Shown here: one piece after another, positions 47,204-56,563 of the stretch
Layout: each line of letters starts with the position of its first letter
Numbering within the stretch: position 1 is the stretch's first letter
Assembly: GCF_001006325.2 (NCBI RefSeq)
Contig: NZ_LBIA02000001.1
Location: forward strand, 1,613,501 to 1,677,500
Direction: 5' to 3'
DNA from: Afipia massiliensis
GTDB taxonomy: Bacteria; Pseudomonadota; Alphaproteobacteria; Rhizobiales; Xanthobacteraceae
Length of the DNA stretch: 64,000 nucleotides
Notes under the pieces: model-generated
The model's database searches: none
What the model was told of the DNA's origin: nothing
What the model saw: the letters and a program-made list of their open reading frames with translations, nothing else
Program-made: the position numbers and the translations under genes

Positions 47204-47602
47204 TCACTCGTGAACTGTCGGCGGATCGCTGGACTCCTGTCCGAACCAGAGCCAGTAGCCATCGGGATCGCGCAATTCGAATTCCTTCATGCCATACGCC
47301 GTGACGCGCAAATCTGTAACAGCCAGGTGGTCATCTTTCCATGCCGCGTGGAGGGCTGCGATGTCGTCGGGGTAGAGATAATAGACCTGAAAGTTCTTGG
47401 CATGCAGCGGCAGCGTCTCCATTTCCTCGCGCGGAGGCTCGTTGAGCATGATCTTGATGTCATCGCGGCCGATCATGCACCATTTCGGCTCGGGTTCACC
47501 GAATACGTTGATGACATGAAAGCCGAGCTTATCACGATAGAACGCGATGCTCCGCTTCAGGTCGGTTACGCTCAACATTGGAATCAGCGCGGTCAGTTTC
47601 AT
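47204..47602 (-). CDS. VOC family protein inside the ugp operon
   Basis: A 132-residue glyoxalase / bleomycin-resistance / extradiol-dioxygenase superfamily protein. LIPMLSVTDLKRSIAFYRDKLGF opens the first beta-alpha-beta unit and GMKEFELRDPDGYWLWFGQ ends the second; the Glu in EFELRDPDG is a usual metal ligand. It is placed between ugpB and ugpA with gaps of 22 and 9 bp, so it must be co-transcribed. A role in handling a glycerophosphate-derived compound is only a guess. Confidence 0.85.
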   Translation of the reverse strand: MKLTALIPMLSVTDLKRSIAFYRDKLGFHVINVFGEPEPKWCMIGRDDIKIMLNEPPREEMETLPLHAKNFQVYYLYPDDIAALHAAWKDDHLAVTDLRVTAYGMKEFELRDPDGYWLWFGQESSDPPTVHE

Positions 47603-47623
47603 GGTGGCCGCGCTCCGGAAATC

Positions 47624-48949
47624 TCACTTCGCGGTTTTTTCGAACGTCCGCAGCATGGCGTTGCCGCGGCTCACGGCGGAATCGAGCGCGTCCTTGGCGG
47701 TCTTTTGGCCGGCGAGCGCGGCCTCCATCTCTTCCGCCCAGATGTCGCGCATCTGCACCATGTTGCCGAAGCGCAGGCCGCGTGAGTTTTCTGTCGGCTC
47801 CTTGTTGGTGAGCTCCTTCAGCGGGGTCTGCAGCGTCGGGTTCTTGTCATAGAAGCCGTCAGTTTTGGTCTTTTCATACGCTGCCTTGGTGATCGGCAGA
47901 TAGCCGGATTCCTGATGCAGCTTGGCCTGGCGATTGGTGTCGGACAGGAAGGCAAAGAACTTGGCGACACCTTTGTATTCGTCGGGTTTCTTGCCGCCCA
48001 TCACCCACAGCGATGCGCCGCCGATGATCGAATTCTGCGGCGCGCCGGCGGCGTCCGGATAATACGGCATCGGCGCGGAGGTGAATTCAAACTTGGCGGT
48101 GCCCTTGGCGGTTGCGTAGTAGCCCGACGAGGTCAGGAAAAGCGGGCATTCGCCGGAACTGAAGCGGCTTTCGCTGGCGTTGGCGCGGCCGGAATAATCG
48201 TAGGTCTTGTCTTTCTGCAGATCCATCAGGTTCTGCAGGTGCTTGATATGCAGCGGCGAGTTGAACTTCAGCACGGTGTCGAAGCCGTCGAGGCCATTCG
48301 CCTTGGTGCCGATCGCAACGTTATGCCAGGCGGAGAACTGTTCGATGTGGGCCCATGACGCCCACGCATTGGAAAAACCGCAGGTGGTGTACCCGGCCGC
48401 CTTCAGTTTCTTGGCGGCGTCGAAAACCTGCGGCCAGGTTTTCGGGATTTCCGCGATGCTGGCCTTCTTCAGCGCGTCGAGATTGACCCACATCACCATC
48501 GATGAGGAGTTGAAGGGGAACGACAGCATGTCGCCCTTCGCGGTTGAATAGTAACCGGTGATCGCCGGCAGATAGGCCTTCGGATCGAACGGCTCGTTCG
48601 CATCCTTCATGAGCTGGTAGACCGGCTTGATCGCGCCGGTGGCGCTCATCATGGTCGCGGTGCCGACCTCGAAAACCTGGATGATATGCGGGGCGTTACC
48701 GGCGCGGAACGCGGCGATGCCTGCGTTCATGGTGTCGGGATAGCTGCCCTTGAAGGAGGGGACGACCTTGTAGTCGCTTTGCGAGGCGTTGAAGTCCGTC
48801 GCCAGCTTGTTGACGATATCGTTGTTGCCGCCGGTCATGGCGTGCCACCACTGGATCTCGGTGACGGCCTGTGCGGGCGTTGCAAAAGCTAGAAGGGTCG
48901 AAGCAGCCAGGCCCAAGACAGCCTGAAAGCCCATCCGGCGAATTGTCAT
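47624..48949 (-). CDS. ugpB: sn-glycerol-3-phosphate-binding periplasmic protein UgpB
   Basis: A 441-residue solute-binding protein. A signal peptide (MGFQAVLGLAASTLLAFATPAQA) precedes EIQWWHAMTGGNNDIVNKLATDFNASQSDYKVVP, the start typical of UgpB. Further marks are FPFNSSSMVMWVNLDALKKA, FLTSSGYYATAKG and ASLWVMGGKKPDEYKGVAKFF. It delivers glycerol-3-phosphate or its diesters to UgpAEC. First gene of the operon; no Pho box was identified with confidence in its upstream region. Confidence 0.93.
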   Translation of the reverse strand: MTIRRMGFQAVLGLAASTLLAFATPAQAVTEIQWWHAMTGGNNDIVNKLATDFNASQSDYKVVPSFKGSYPDTMNAGIAAFRAGNAPHIIQVFEVGTATMMSATGAIKPVYQLMKDANEPFDPKAYLPAITGYYSTAKGDMLSFPFNSSSMVMWVNLDALKKASIAEIPKTWPQVFDAAKKLKAAGYTTCGFSNAWASWAHIEQFSAWHNVAIGTKANGLDGFDTVLKFNSPLHIKHLQNLMDLQKDKTYDYSGRANASESRFSSGECPLFLTSSGYYATAKGTAKFEFTSAPMPYYPDAAGAPQNSIIGGASLWVMGGKKPDEYKGVAKFFAFLSDTNRQAKLHQESGYLPITKAAYEKTKTDGFYDKNPTLQTPLKELTNKEPTENSRGLRFGNMVQMRDIWAEEMEAALAGQKTAKDALDSAVSRGNAMLRTFEKTAK

Positions 48950-49181
48950 CGATATTTTCTCCCTGAAGCCGTCCTCATCGTTGCGCGGTAACAGCGCCGG
49001 ATGACGTGCTGGTGACGCCGGATGGTAAGCGGGGAGGGTTGCCTGTGGGAAGCCTTAAATGGCTTCGACCTTGGGGGCAGACGGCTGGCCGTTGCGGCCG
49101 GAACGATCTGGTCCCGTGTGCATCAGGGGGCGACGGTGTTGCCGTCGCCCCAAAGCTTGCGTTGCAGCCGAAGGCTGCGGC

Positions 49182-50387
49182 CTAGCGCTTCCGCTCCGGC
49201 CCCGCGACGACGCCCGAAGCGCGCAGGTCGGCGATTTCTTTCGCCGAGTAGCCGAACTCCGCCAGCACGGTGTCGGTGTGCTCGCTGAACTTCGGCGGCA
49301 CGTGACGCAGGCTGGCCTTGGTGCGGTCGAAACGGATCGGGGAGGCGACGCCCTTGTACCAATCCTTCTCGATGATATCGCCGCGATGCTTGACGTGTTC
49401 GCTCGCCAGCGCCTTGTCGATCGACTGGACCGGACCGGCAGGCAGGCCTGCCGCCAGCAGACGCCGGCACAGCGGCTCGCTGTCATGGTCCTTCAGGATA
49501 TCGACGATCACGGCGCGTAGTTCGTCGCGATGGGCGATGCGGTCACGATTGCGCGCGAAGCGCGGATCGGTGCCGAGTTCGGGCTTGCCGAGTTCCTTCA
49601 TCAGCTTGCGGAAGGTGCCGTCATTGCCCACCCCCATGAAGACGTCGCCGTCGCGCGCCGGGAACACCGCGTAAGGCACGAGGTTCGGATGCTCGTTGCC
49701 GGTCAGCGCCGGCGGCTTGCCGTGAAGGAAATAGTTGGCGGTGTGCGGATGCATGATCGCGAGGCCGGTTTCATAGAGCGTGGTCTCGAGGAACTGCCCC
49801 TTGCCGGATCTGGCGCGTTCCGCCAGCGCCATCAGAATGCCGACCGCGGCATAAAGTCCCGTCGTCATGTCGACGAGCGCGACGCCGATTCGGGTCGGGC
49901 CGCTCTGCGGCGATCCGGTCGAGGCCATCAGACCGACCATGGACTGAATGATCGCGTCGTAGCCCGGATGCCCGCCGTGAGGTCCGTCCGCGCCGAATCC
50001 GGAAATGCGGCAGTGGATCAACCGGGGGAATTTTTCGCGCAGAAAATCATTGCCGATGCCCCATTTGTCGAGCGTTCCCGGCTTGAAATTCTCGGTAAGA
50101 ACGTCGGCGGTCTCGAGCATCTTCATCAGGACGGCGCGTCCGCCTTCCGACGCGAGGTCCAGGGCGATCGCGCGCTTGTTGCGGTTGGTGCCGATGAAAT
50201 ACGCCGCGTCGTCGTCGTGGAACGGAGGGCCCCAGTCCCGGGTCTCGTCACCGGCCGGCGGCTCGACCTTCACAACATCAGCGCCGTGATCGGCGAGAAT
50301 CTGCGTGCAGTAGGGACCGCCGAGCACGCGCGTTAGATCGACGACGCGCAGTCCGGCCATTGCACCGGTCGCGGTTTGAGATGTCAT
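49182..50387 (-). CDS. CaiB/BaiF-type (class III) CoA transferase
   Basis: A 401-residue family III CoA transferase. LAGLRVVDLTRVLGGPYCTQILADHGADVVKVEPP is the start of the first domain; ENFKPGTLDKWGIG and HPGYDAIIQSMVGLMASTGSP follow, with the catalytic Asp expected in GVALVDMTTGLYAAVGILMAL. The C-terminal TDTVLAEFGYSAKEIADLRASGVV is usual. It moves CoA between acyl groups; formyl-CoA, carnitine and succinyl-CoA relatives exist and the substrate is not resolved. ATG at 50387 is chosen over a TTG five codons upstream. Hairpin CGACGG / CCGTCG lies after its stop (about 49126-49151). Confidence 0.9.
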   Translation of the reverse strand: MTSQTATGAMAGLRVVDLTRVLGGPYCTQILADHGADVVKVEPPAGDETRDWGPPFHDDDAAYFIGTNRNKRAIALDLASEGGRAVLMKMLETADVLTENFKPGTLDKWGIGNDFLREKFPRLIHCRISGFGADGPHGGHPGYDAIIQSMVGLMASTGSPQSGPTRIGVALVDMTTGLYAAVGILMALAERARSGKGQFLETTLYETGLAIMHPHTANYFLHGKPPALTGNEHPNLVPYAVFPARDGDVFMGVGNDGTFRKLMKELGKPELGTDPRFARNRDRIAHRDELRAVIVDILKDHDSEPLCRRLLAAGLPAGPVQSIDKALASEHVKHRGDIIEKDWYKGVASPIRFDRTKASLRHVPPKFSEHTDTVLAEFGYSAKEIADLRASGVVAGPERKR

Positions 50388-50590
50388 GGGGTCAACCTTC
50401 AATCAGCGAAAATTTTGAAGACGATGCTGCAACGTTGCAGCCTGCTGTCACATTGAAAGAATTCGGACAGTGCCGTCAATACGCGCGCCGGTTGGCATCC
50501 ATGCACGCGCGCATGCTGTGCGGCCCGCTCGGTTCATTGGGCGAACAGGGTCCGCAGAAAACGAGAATCATCGTTTCAATGAGAGAAGGT

Positions 50591-50666
<76 letters not shown>

Positions 50667-50757
50667 GAACACCTTGCCGCGCGGTGGGACTGCGCGGGTT
50701 ACTTTGAATCGGCGCGCGTCGCGCGCCGGACCGAAAAATCACACTTGAGGATTTATC

Positions 50758-51174
50758 TCAAGTCTCTTCATCGCCCGACACATCACCGATGATGTCAGTA
50801 ACGTCTTCGTCGTCTTCCTCGTCCTCGGCGATGAAGGTCGAATCATCATCGTCGTCGTCAGTGAGGGTCTCGTCGACTTCGATATCGTCCTCGGATTCCG
50901 GCAGCACGGCCTTGACCTTGCCGCTGTTCTCCTCGGCATCGGCCTCTTCCAGCGAGACCAATTCTTCTGCCTCGGCGGGCTCCGGCACGATGCTGGCGGC
51001 ATTGGCTGCGGCAGCGCGTGCGGCAGCGTCGGCGCGCGTGCGTGGCGGCGGAACCGGCGCGATCGGCACGATCTCGCCAGTATACGGCGAAATCACCGGA
51101 TTCTTGTTGAGGTCATAGAACTTTTTGCCCGTGGTCGGGCAAATACGCTTGGTTCCGAGATCGGCTTTGGCCAC
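50758..51174 (-). CDS. FYDLN acid domain protein (TIGR02300 family)
   Basis: A 138-residue protein. The N-terminal 35 residues ([29 protein letters not shown]) form the conserved FYDLN motif with a CPxxG turn; the rest is low-complexity and very acidic ([20 protein letters not shown]). The family is restricted to alphaproteobacteria and has no known function. It is divergent from aroA with about 160 bp between starts, next to tRNA-Ala. Confidence 0.9.
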   Translation of the reverse strand: MAKADLGTKRICPTTGKKFYDLNKNPVISPYTGEIVPIAPVPPPRTRADAAARAAAANAASIVPEPAEAEELVSLEEADAEENSGKVKAVLPESEDDIEVDETLTDDDDDDSTFIAEDEEDDEDVTDIIGDVSGDEET

Positions 51175-51337
51175 GGTTTATAGTCCTGAGGATGTCTTGA
51201 AAAAGCGGTGCTTCACTTGGCTAGTTGCGCCGCCGCTGTCAATAGCGGTTTGGGGGATAAATGACCGGGTCGTGACGTCGTCCAAACCCCGTGGTAGGAG
51301 CCCGCGCTGTACAAGCCCTGTACAAGGAAATGCCATC

Positions 51338-52675
51338 TTGACCCATTCCGACCATCCAACCCCGCTGGAATCGCGCGCCGCGGGCGCACTCAGCGGCCGC
51401 GTCCGCGTGCCGGGTGACAAATCCATCTCCCACCGGGCCCTGATTCTGGGCGCTCTGGCGGTGGGCGAGACCCGGATTTCGGGTCTTCTGGAAGGCGAGG
51501 ACGTTCTCAACACCGCCAAGGCGATGGCCGCGCTCGGGGCGCGGGTCGAACGCACCGGCGAGGGGGCCTGGTCGGTTCGCGGCGTTGGGGTCGGTGGCTT
51601 CAAGGCGCCGGCCGCACCGCTCGATTTCGGCAATAGCGGCACCGGATGCCGTCTCGCCATGGGCGCGGTGGCGGGATGTCCGATTGCAGCGACCTTCGAT
51701 GGCGATGCATCGCTGCGCAGCCGGCCGATGCGCCGGATTCTCGACCCGTTGGAGTTGATGGGCACGCGCGTGACGTCGAGCGCGGACGGCGGACGGTTGC
51801 CGATGACGCTGCAGGGCGCGCGCGATCCGCTGCCGGTTGTCTACCGCACGCCGGTGGCATCGGCGCAGATCAAGTCGGCGGTGCTGCTGGCGGGATTGTC
51901 CGCGCCGGGTGTCACCACGGTGATCGAACAGGAAGCCAGCCGCGACCACACAGAATTGATGCTGACGCATTTCGGCGCCCATGTGGTGACGACGAAAGAG
52001 GGGGCGCATGGCCGCAAGATCGCGCTCACAGGTCAGCCCGAACTGCGCGGCGCCAATGTGATCGTGCCGGCCGATCCGTCCTCTGCGGCGTTTCCGATTG
52101 TCGCTGCGCTGATCGTGCCGGAGTCGGATGTCACGCTGACCGACATCATGACAAACCCTTTGCGTACAGGGCTTTTTACGACGTTGCGCGAGATGGGTGC
52201 CTCGATCGAGGAGAGCCATCAGCGCAACGATGCCGGCGAGCCGATGGCGCAATTCCGTGTGCGCGCGTCGCAATTGCGCGGCGTGACGGTGCCACCGGAA
52301 CGCGCGCCGTCGATGATCGACGAGTATCTCGTGCTTGCGGTTGCCGCAGCCTATGCGGAGGGCGTCACCACTATGCGCGGCCTGCAGGAATTGCGCGTCA
52401 AGGAATCCGACCGGCTTGAAGCCACCGCCGACATGCTGCGCGTCAATGGCGTCGAGGTGGAGATTTCCGGTGATGACATGATCGTGGTCGGCAAGGGGCA
52501 CGTGCCCGGTGGCGGCCTCGTCGCCACCCACATGGATCATCGTATCGCGATGTCGGCGTTGGTGATGGGCACGGCGTCGGATACGCCGGTCAAGATCGAC
52601 GACACCGGGTTCATCGCCACAAGCTTCCCGGACTTCATTCCGATGATGCGCGGACTGGGAGCGGATTTCTCATGA
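51338..52675 (+). CDS. aroA: 3-phosphoshikimate 1-carboxyvinyltransferase (class II EPSPS-like)
   Basis: A 445-residue EPSP synthase of the shikimate pathway. [66 protein letters not shown]-equivalent [17 protein letters not shown] and [11 protein letters not shown] are all present. The spacing and wording resemble the Agrobacterium CP4 (class II) enzyme, but residue 101 is Gly where CP4 has Ala100. The start is TTG at 51338 with AGGAA 8 nt upstream, giving the usual MTHS-type N-terminus. It overlaps cmk by 4 bp. Confidence 0.95.
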   Translation: MTHSDHPTPLESRAAGALSGRVRVPGDKSISHRALILGALAVGETRISGLLEGEDVLNTAKAMAALGARVERTGEGAWSVRGVGVGGFKAPAAPLDFGNSGTGCRLAMGAVAGCPIAATFDGDASLRSRPMRRILDPLELMGTRVTSSADGGRLPMTLQGARDPLPVVYRTPVASAQIKSAVLLAGLSAPGVTTVIEQEASRDHTELMLTHFGAHVVTTKEGAHGRKIALTGQPELRGANVIVPADPSSAAFPIVAALIVPESDVTLTDIMTNPLRTGLFTTLREMGASIEESHQRNDAGEPMAQFRVRASQLRGVTVPPERAPSMIDEYLVLAVAAAYAEGVTTMRGLQELRVKESDRLEATADMLRVNGVEVEISGDDMIVVGKGHVPGGGLVATHMDHRIAMSALVMGTASDTPVKIDDTGFIATSFPDFIPMMRGLGADFS

Positions 52676-53310
52676 TCATCGCCATCGACGGTCCGGCGGC
52701 ATCCGGAAAAGGCACGCTCGGCAAGCGCTTGGCCCATCATTACGGGTACCGCCATCTCGATACCGGCGTGATCTACCGTGCGGTCGCCCAAGCGATGCTG
52801 GAAGCCGGGGCCGATCTGACCAATGAGGCGCTTGCAGTCGCCATGGCAATGGAACTCGATCCGGAAAAGTTCGGCAATCCGGTTCTGAAAACCCAGAAGG
52901 TTGGTGATGCCGCCTCGGTTGTCTCGGCAATTCCCAAGGTCAGGGAAGTACTTATCAATTTTCAGCGGCAGTTTGCTGCGGACCCGCCGGGCGCGGTGCT
53001 CGATGGTCGCGACATTGGAACCGTGATCTGCCCGGATGCCGACGTGAAGATCTTTGTGGTGGCGGACCCCCATGTCAGGGCCCGTCGCAGGACCCTGGAG
53101 GCCCGTGCCCGGGGCGAGGCCGCGGACGAGGCCGCCGTGCTGGCGGATATCCTCAAGCGCGACGAACGCGACCAGAACCGGGCGGTAGCGCCTTTAAAAG
53201 CGGCTCCGGATGCATACTTGCTGGATAACTCTCAGTTGGATATAGAGAGCGGCGTCCGGGCTGCGATCGACATTGTCGAGGCCGTCCGAGCGGGCCGGCC
53301 GAGGGCATAG
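52672..53310 (+). CDS. cmk: Cytidylate kinase
   Basis: A 212-residue (d)CMP kinase. The P-loop is [11 protein letters not shown] (about 5-15); [12 protein letters not shown] contacts [26 protein letters not shown] and the LID region with [12 protein letters not shown] follow. Length is normal. The ATG overlaps the aroA stop (ATGA). It is followed after about 410 bp by rpsA, the conserved aroA-cmk-rpsA order, here with a paired-hairpin repeat in the spacer. Confidence 0.97.
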   Translation: MIIAIDGPAASGKGTLGKRLAHHYGYRHLDTGVIYRAVAQAMLEAGADLTNEALAVAMAMELDPEKFGNPVLKTQKVGDAASVVSAIPKVREVLINFQRQFAADPPGAVLDGRDIGTVICPDADVKIFVVADPHVRARRRTLEARARGEAADEAAVLADILKRDERDQNRAVAPLKAAPDAYLLDNSQLDIESGVRAAIDIVEAVRAGRPRA

Positions 53311-53378
53311 TCCCCGCCGTCATTGGAGGAAAGCCCGCTCCCGGTTTTTGAGGTCGATCTTCGTCTCGGCTCCGGACA

Positions 53379-53541
53379 CTAGTGTGGTGGTTCGCAAGTC
53401 CGCACTATCATTTACGGCGCGTCCTTTTGCGGACTTGCGAACCAAAACCACACTAGAATTATTATTCTAGTGTCCTTTTGAATTCGAAGTTCGCTATAGA
53501 ACGTGCCGCGCAAATGAAGCGAACTTCGAATTCAGGACACT
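53379..53541. repeat. Paired-hairpin element B
   Basis: Hairpin 1 (53379-53456): outer arms CTAGTGTGGT / ACCACACTAG, AAA bulge on the 3-prime arm, inner arms GGTTCGCAAGTCCGCA. Linker AATTATTATT. Hairpin 2 (core 53469-53541): outer arms AGTGTCCT / AGGACACT, TTT bulge on the 5-prime arm, inner arms GAATTCGAAGTTCGC. It is homologous to element A reversed, including loop sequences. GGACACT also occurs just outside the left end (53374-53380). It lies in the 409-bp cmk-rpsA gap; the remainder is the rpsA leader with no clear element. Confidence 0.87.
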
Positions 53542-53719
53542 GACCACGCGCTTCCCGCGCGGCAATCCAATTTTGCACCGTATCGTTCGTGCAGGCACAC
53601 GCCGGCCCGCTGTCGCAATTCCTCCTTGCGGAAGCGGTCGTCAAAGGTTGCGGACCTTTGGCACTGGATGCGCGATACGCCCTTAACCCTGCTGCCGGCA
53701 TTCCGCATTTGGAGAACAA

Positions 53720-55420
53720 ATGGCTTCGACTGCTACTTCATATAATCCTTCCCGCGACGATTTCGCCGCGATGCTTGATGAGTCCTTTGCAGGCGGCAAC
53801 CTGCAGGAAAGCTCCGTCATCAAGGGCATCGTTGTTGCGATCGAAAAAGACATGGCCGTCATCGACGTCGGCCTGAAGACCGAGGGCCGCGTGGCTCTCC
53901 GCGAATTCAACGGCCCCGGCCGTGAGAGCGACCTCAAGGTCGGTGACGAAGTCGAGGTGTTCCTCGACCGGATCGAGAACGCGCTCGGCGAAGCCGTGCT
54001 GTCGCGCGACAAGGCGCGCCGCGAAGAAAGCTGGGGCAAGCTCGAGAAGGCCTTCAACAACAACGAGAAGGTTCACGGCGTTATCTTCAATCAGGTCAAG
54101 GGTGGCTTCACCGTCGATCTGGACGGCGCTGTCGCCTTCCTGCCGCGCTCGCAGGTCGACATTCGTCCGATCCGCGACGTCGCGCCCCTGATGAACAACT
54201 CGCAGCCGTTCCAGATTCTCAAGATGGATCGCCGCCGCGGCAACATCGTGGTGTCGCGCCGCACGGTTCTCGAAGAGACCCGCGCCGAACAGCGTCAGGA
54301 ACTGGTGCAGAACCTCGAAGAAGGTCAGGTCATCGACGGCGTCGTCAAGAACATCACCGATTACGGTGCGTTCGTTGACCTCGGCGGCATCGACGGCCTG
54401 CTGCACGTCACCGACATCGCGTGGCGCCGCGTCAATCATCCGACCGAAGTGCTGGCGATTGGCCAGACGGTCAAGGTGAAGATCATCAAGATCAACCACG
54501 AAACCCACCGCATTTCGCTCGGCATGAAGCAGTTGCTGGACGATCCATGGCAGGGCATCGAGGCGAAGTATCCGCTGAACTCGCGCTTCACCGGACGCGT
54601 CACCAACATCACCGACTACGGCGCATTCGTCGAACTGGAGCCGGGCATCGAAGGCCTGATCCACGTCTCGGAAATGTCGTGGACCAAGAAGAACATGCAC
54701 CCCGGCAAGATCGTTTCGACCTCGCAGGAAGTCGAAGTGCAGGTGCTCGAAGTGGATTCGGCCAAGCGCCGCATCTCGCTCGGTCTCAAGCAGACCATGC
54801 GCAATCCGTGGGAAGTCTTCGTCGAGAAGTATCCTGTGGGCGCGGTCGTCGAAGGCGAAGTCAAGAACAAGACCGAATTCGGGTTGTTTTTGGGTCTCGA
54901 CGGCGAAGTGGACGGCATGGTCCACCTGTCCGACCTCGACTGGAAACAGCCTGGCGAGCAGGTCATCGACAACTTCAAGAAGGGCGACATGGTCAAGGCC
55001 GTGGTGCTCGACGTGGATGTCGAGAAGGAGCGCATCTCGCTCGGCGTGAAGCAGCTTGAGGGCGATCCGTTCGCAGAGCCAGGCGACGTCAAGAAGGGCG
55101 CCGTCGTGACCTGCGATATCATCGAGGTGAAAGAAGCCGGTATCGAAGTTCAGATCACCGGCACCGACTTCACCACCTTCATCAAGCGCTCTGAACTCGC
55201 CCGCGATCGCGGCGACCAGCGTGCCGAGCGCTTCGCGGTTGGCGAAAAGGTTGACGCCCGCGTCATCCAGTTCGACAAGAAGGCGCGCAAGGTGCAGGTC
55301 TCGATCAAGGCGCTTGAAGTCGCTGAAGAGAAGGAAGCCATCGCACAGTACGGCTCGTCCGATTCGGGCGCGACGCTGGGCGACATTCTCGGTAACGCTC
55401 TCAAGAAGCGCGACAAGTAA
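53720..55420 (+). CDS. rpsA: 30S ribosomal protein S1
   Basis: A 566-residue protein with six S1 (OB-fold) RNA-binding domains. The first two bind the ribosome (VIKGIVVAIEKDMAVIDVGLKTEGRVAL, VIFNQVKGGFTVDLDGAVAFLPRSQVD); the next four have the repeated pattern VxxITDYGAFVxLxxGIxGLxHVSxMSW (for example 54340-54430 and 54600-54690). It is needed for initiation on structured mRNAs. GGAGAAC precedes the ATG. A strong terminator follows. Confidence 0.98.
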   Translation: MASTATSYNPSRDDFAAMLDESFAGGNLQESSVIKGIVVAIEKDMAVIDVGLKTEGRVALREFNGPGRESDLKVGDEVEVFLDRIENALGEAVLSRDKARREESWGKLEKAFNNNEKVHGVIFNQVKGGFTVDLDGAVAFLPRSQVDIRPIRDVAPLMNNSQPFQILKMDRRRGNIVVSRRTVLEETRAEQRQELVQNLEEGQVIDGVVKNITDYGAFVDLGGIDGLLHVTDIAWRRVNHPTEVLAIGQTVKVKIIKINHETHRISLGMKQLLDDPWQGIEAKYPLNSRFTGRVTNITDYGAFVELEPGIEGLIHVSEMSWTKKNMHPGKIVSTSQEVEVQVLEVDSAKRRISLGLKQTMRNPWEVFVEKYPVGAVVEGEVKNKTEFGLFLGLDGEVDGMVHLSDLDWKQPGEQVIDNFKKGDMVKAVVLDVDVEKERISLGVKQLEGDPFAEPGDVKKGAVVTCDIIEVKEAGIEVQITGTDFTTFIKRSELARDRGDQRAERFAVGEKVDARVIQFDKKARKVQVSIKALEVAEEKEAIAQYGSSDSGATLGDILGNALKKRDK

Positions 55421-55444
55421 GCACCTTATCGCTGAAACAAATCA

Positions 55445-55474
55445 GGGCTCCGGAGAATTCCGGAGCCCTTTTTC
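55445..55474 (+). terminator. Terminator of rpsA
   Basis: GGGCTCCGGA / TCCGGAGCCC stem with a short AAT-containing loop and a CTTTTTC tail, 25 bp after the rpsA stop. Confidence 0.9.
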
Positions 55475-55573
55475 GTTTGCACGTGTGATGTAACAAACAA
55501 GACGTGATCACCGGGACGATGCAGGTGATGACGATCGCGGGTATTGCGCGCATCGCGGGCAATCTTTCTCCGC

Positions 55574-55698
55574 GTCAATCCCGCGAAAGCGGGGATCCAA
55601 ACTCCCTGAGTTCTCGAAGTGAGGGAGATGTCGGAGCAATCTTCTTGCTTCCGCCACGGTGTTCGGTGGTTATGGGTCCCCGCCTGCGCGGGGACGAC
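55574..55698. repeat. Intergenic palindrome, cgGGGAC family (copy 4)
   Basis: GTCAATCCCGCGAAAGCGGG ... CGCCTGCGCGGGGACGAC. The right half with GGTGGTTATGGGTCCCCGCC is close to copies 2 and 3. It opens the repeat cluster that fills 55475-56563. Confidence 0.75.
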
Positions 55699-55731
55699 AT
55701 CGTGGGTGTAGCGAGCACCTTACTTACAGTT

Positions 55732-55827
55732 CGTCATGGCCGGGCTTGACCCGGCCATCCACGACTCTGGAGTTTGCCACGCGTTACAAGCAAGACATGG
55801 ATCACCGGGACAAGCCCGGTGATGACG
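55732..55827. repeat. GTCATGGCCGGGC-type repeat (copy 2)
   Basis: CGTCATGGCCGGGCTTGACC / CCGGGACAAGCCCGGTGATGACG-type arms around a spacer; similar to 43172-43258 and again beside the structured element. Confidence 0.8.
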
Positions 55828-55865
55828 ATTGTGGGTGTTGAAGCGCCGTGCGTCATTCCGCATTC

Positions 55866-56383
55866 CCGATTCAATTTTCAAACAGCCACTTTCAAACATT
55901 TCAAACAGCCATGTATCATCGCTCTCGCGCTCAATCGCGCGAGGTGAGCTTTGAGTCTCGCCCCTGAAAACGAGGGGCATGGAGCGCCGCGAGGCGCACC
56001 TTATCTTGTGTCGCTTCCGGCACCGCTTGCGACACGGTGAACCCCCGGAAGCGCATCGCCTTGCAGCGCTCCATTGCGGCGACTTTGGGCGAAGGGACCG
56101 TACTTCCGGGTGGGGACGGGGGAGCAACTCGACCCCTGATCCGGCCGGCTTTCGCCGCCTTCATCCTCACCGACGTCCAGCCGCGAACGGCAGAGCCACA
56201 TAGTTGACCCGGACGGTGACCCCAGCCTCCCGGACGACGTGTGTGCGAAACACGCGTGCAGGCACCGCATCCTGCTCCGCTTCAAAAGCGCCCTCGAGAA
56301 GCGCCCCTCACGAACAGGACATCGCGAACTTAAGCGTGGTCCGGGGCATGGGGATTGCTATCCCCATCACGAAATGTTTCGGG
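55866..56383 (-). repeat. Structured 0.5-kb element, copy 2 (possible non-coding RNA)
   Basis: Reverse-complement relative of 42620-43121. Read on the minus strand it keeps the stems with different bases: CACCG / CGGTG for CATCG / CGATG, GGGG / CCCC for GGACG / CGTCC, CGTGT / ACACG for the CGCACGG hairpin, and GCTTCCGG / CCGGAAGC where copy 1 has a U.G. The tail has two extra copies of TGTTTGAAA compared with copy 1. Open frames inside match copy 1 over about 70 codons, but one ends early. Confidence 0.7.
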
Positions 56384-56400
56384 AGGATGAGTTATCCGCT

Positions 56401-56509
56401 GTCATTCCGGGGGGCGCGTCTTCGCGCGAACCCGGAATCCACGGCCACGCAGGAAATTTCGCAGTCATGGATTCCGGGTCTGCGCCGAGCGGCGCATCCC
56501 GGAATGACG
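56401..56509. repeat. GTCATTCCGGG-type palindrome
   Basis: GTCATTCCGGGG ... CCCGGAATGAC outer arms, with inner GGATTCCGGGTCTGCGCC and hairpins GGCGCGTCTTCGCGC and GCGCCGAGCGGCGC. It ends the second repeat cluster, next to the pseudouridine synthase gene. Confidence 0.75.
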
Positions 56510-56563
56510 GAGGGAGAGTTCGCTGCACTCCGCGATGACGGACGTGGATAGGCCAGCTTTTGC

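Noticed and set aside
49126-49151. GGGGCGACGG / CCGTCGCCCC hairpin as terminator of the CoA transferase gene
   Set aside because: The stem is strong but there is no T tract on the minus strand, so it was not listed as a terminator.
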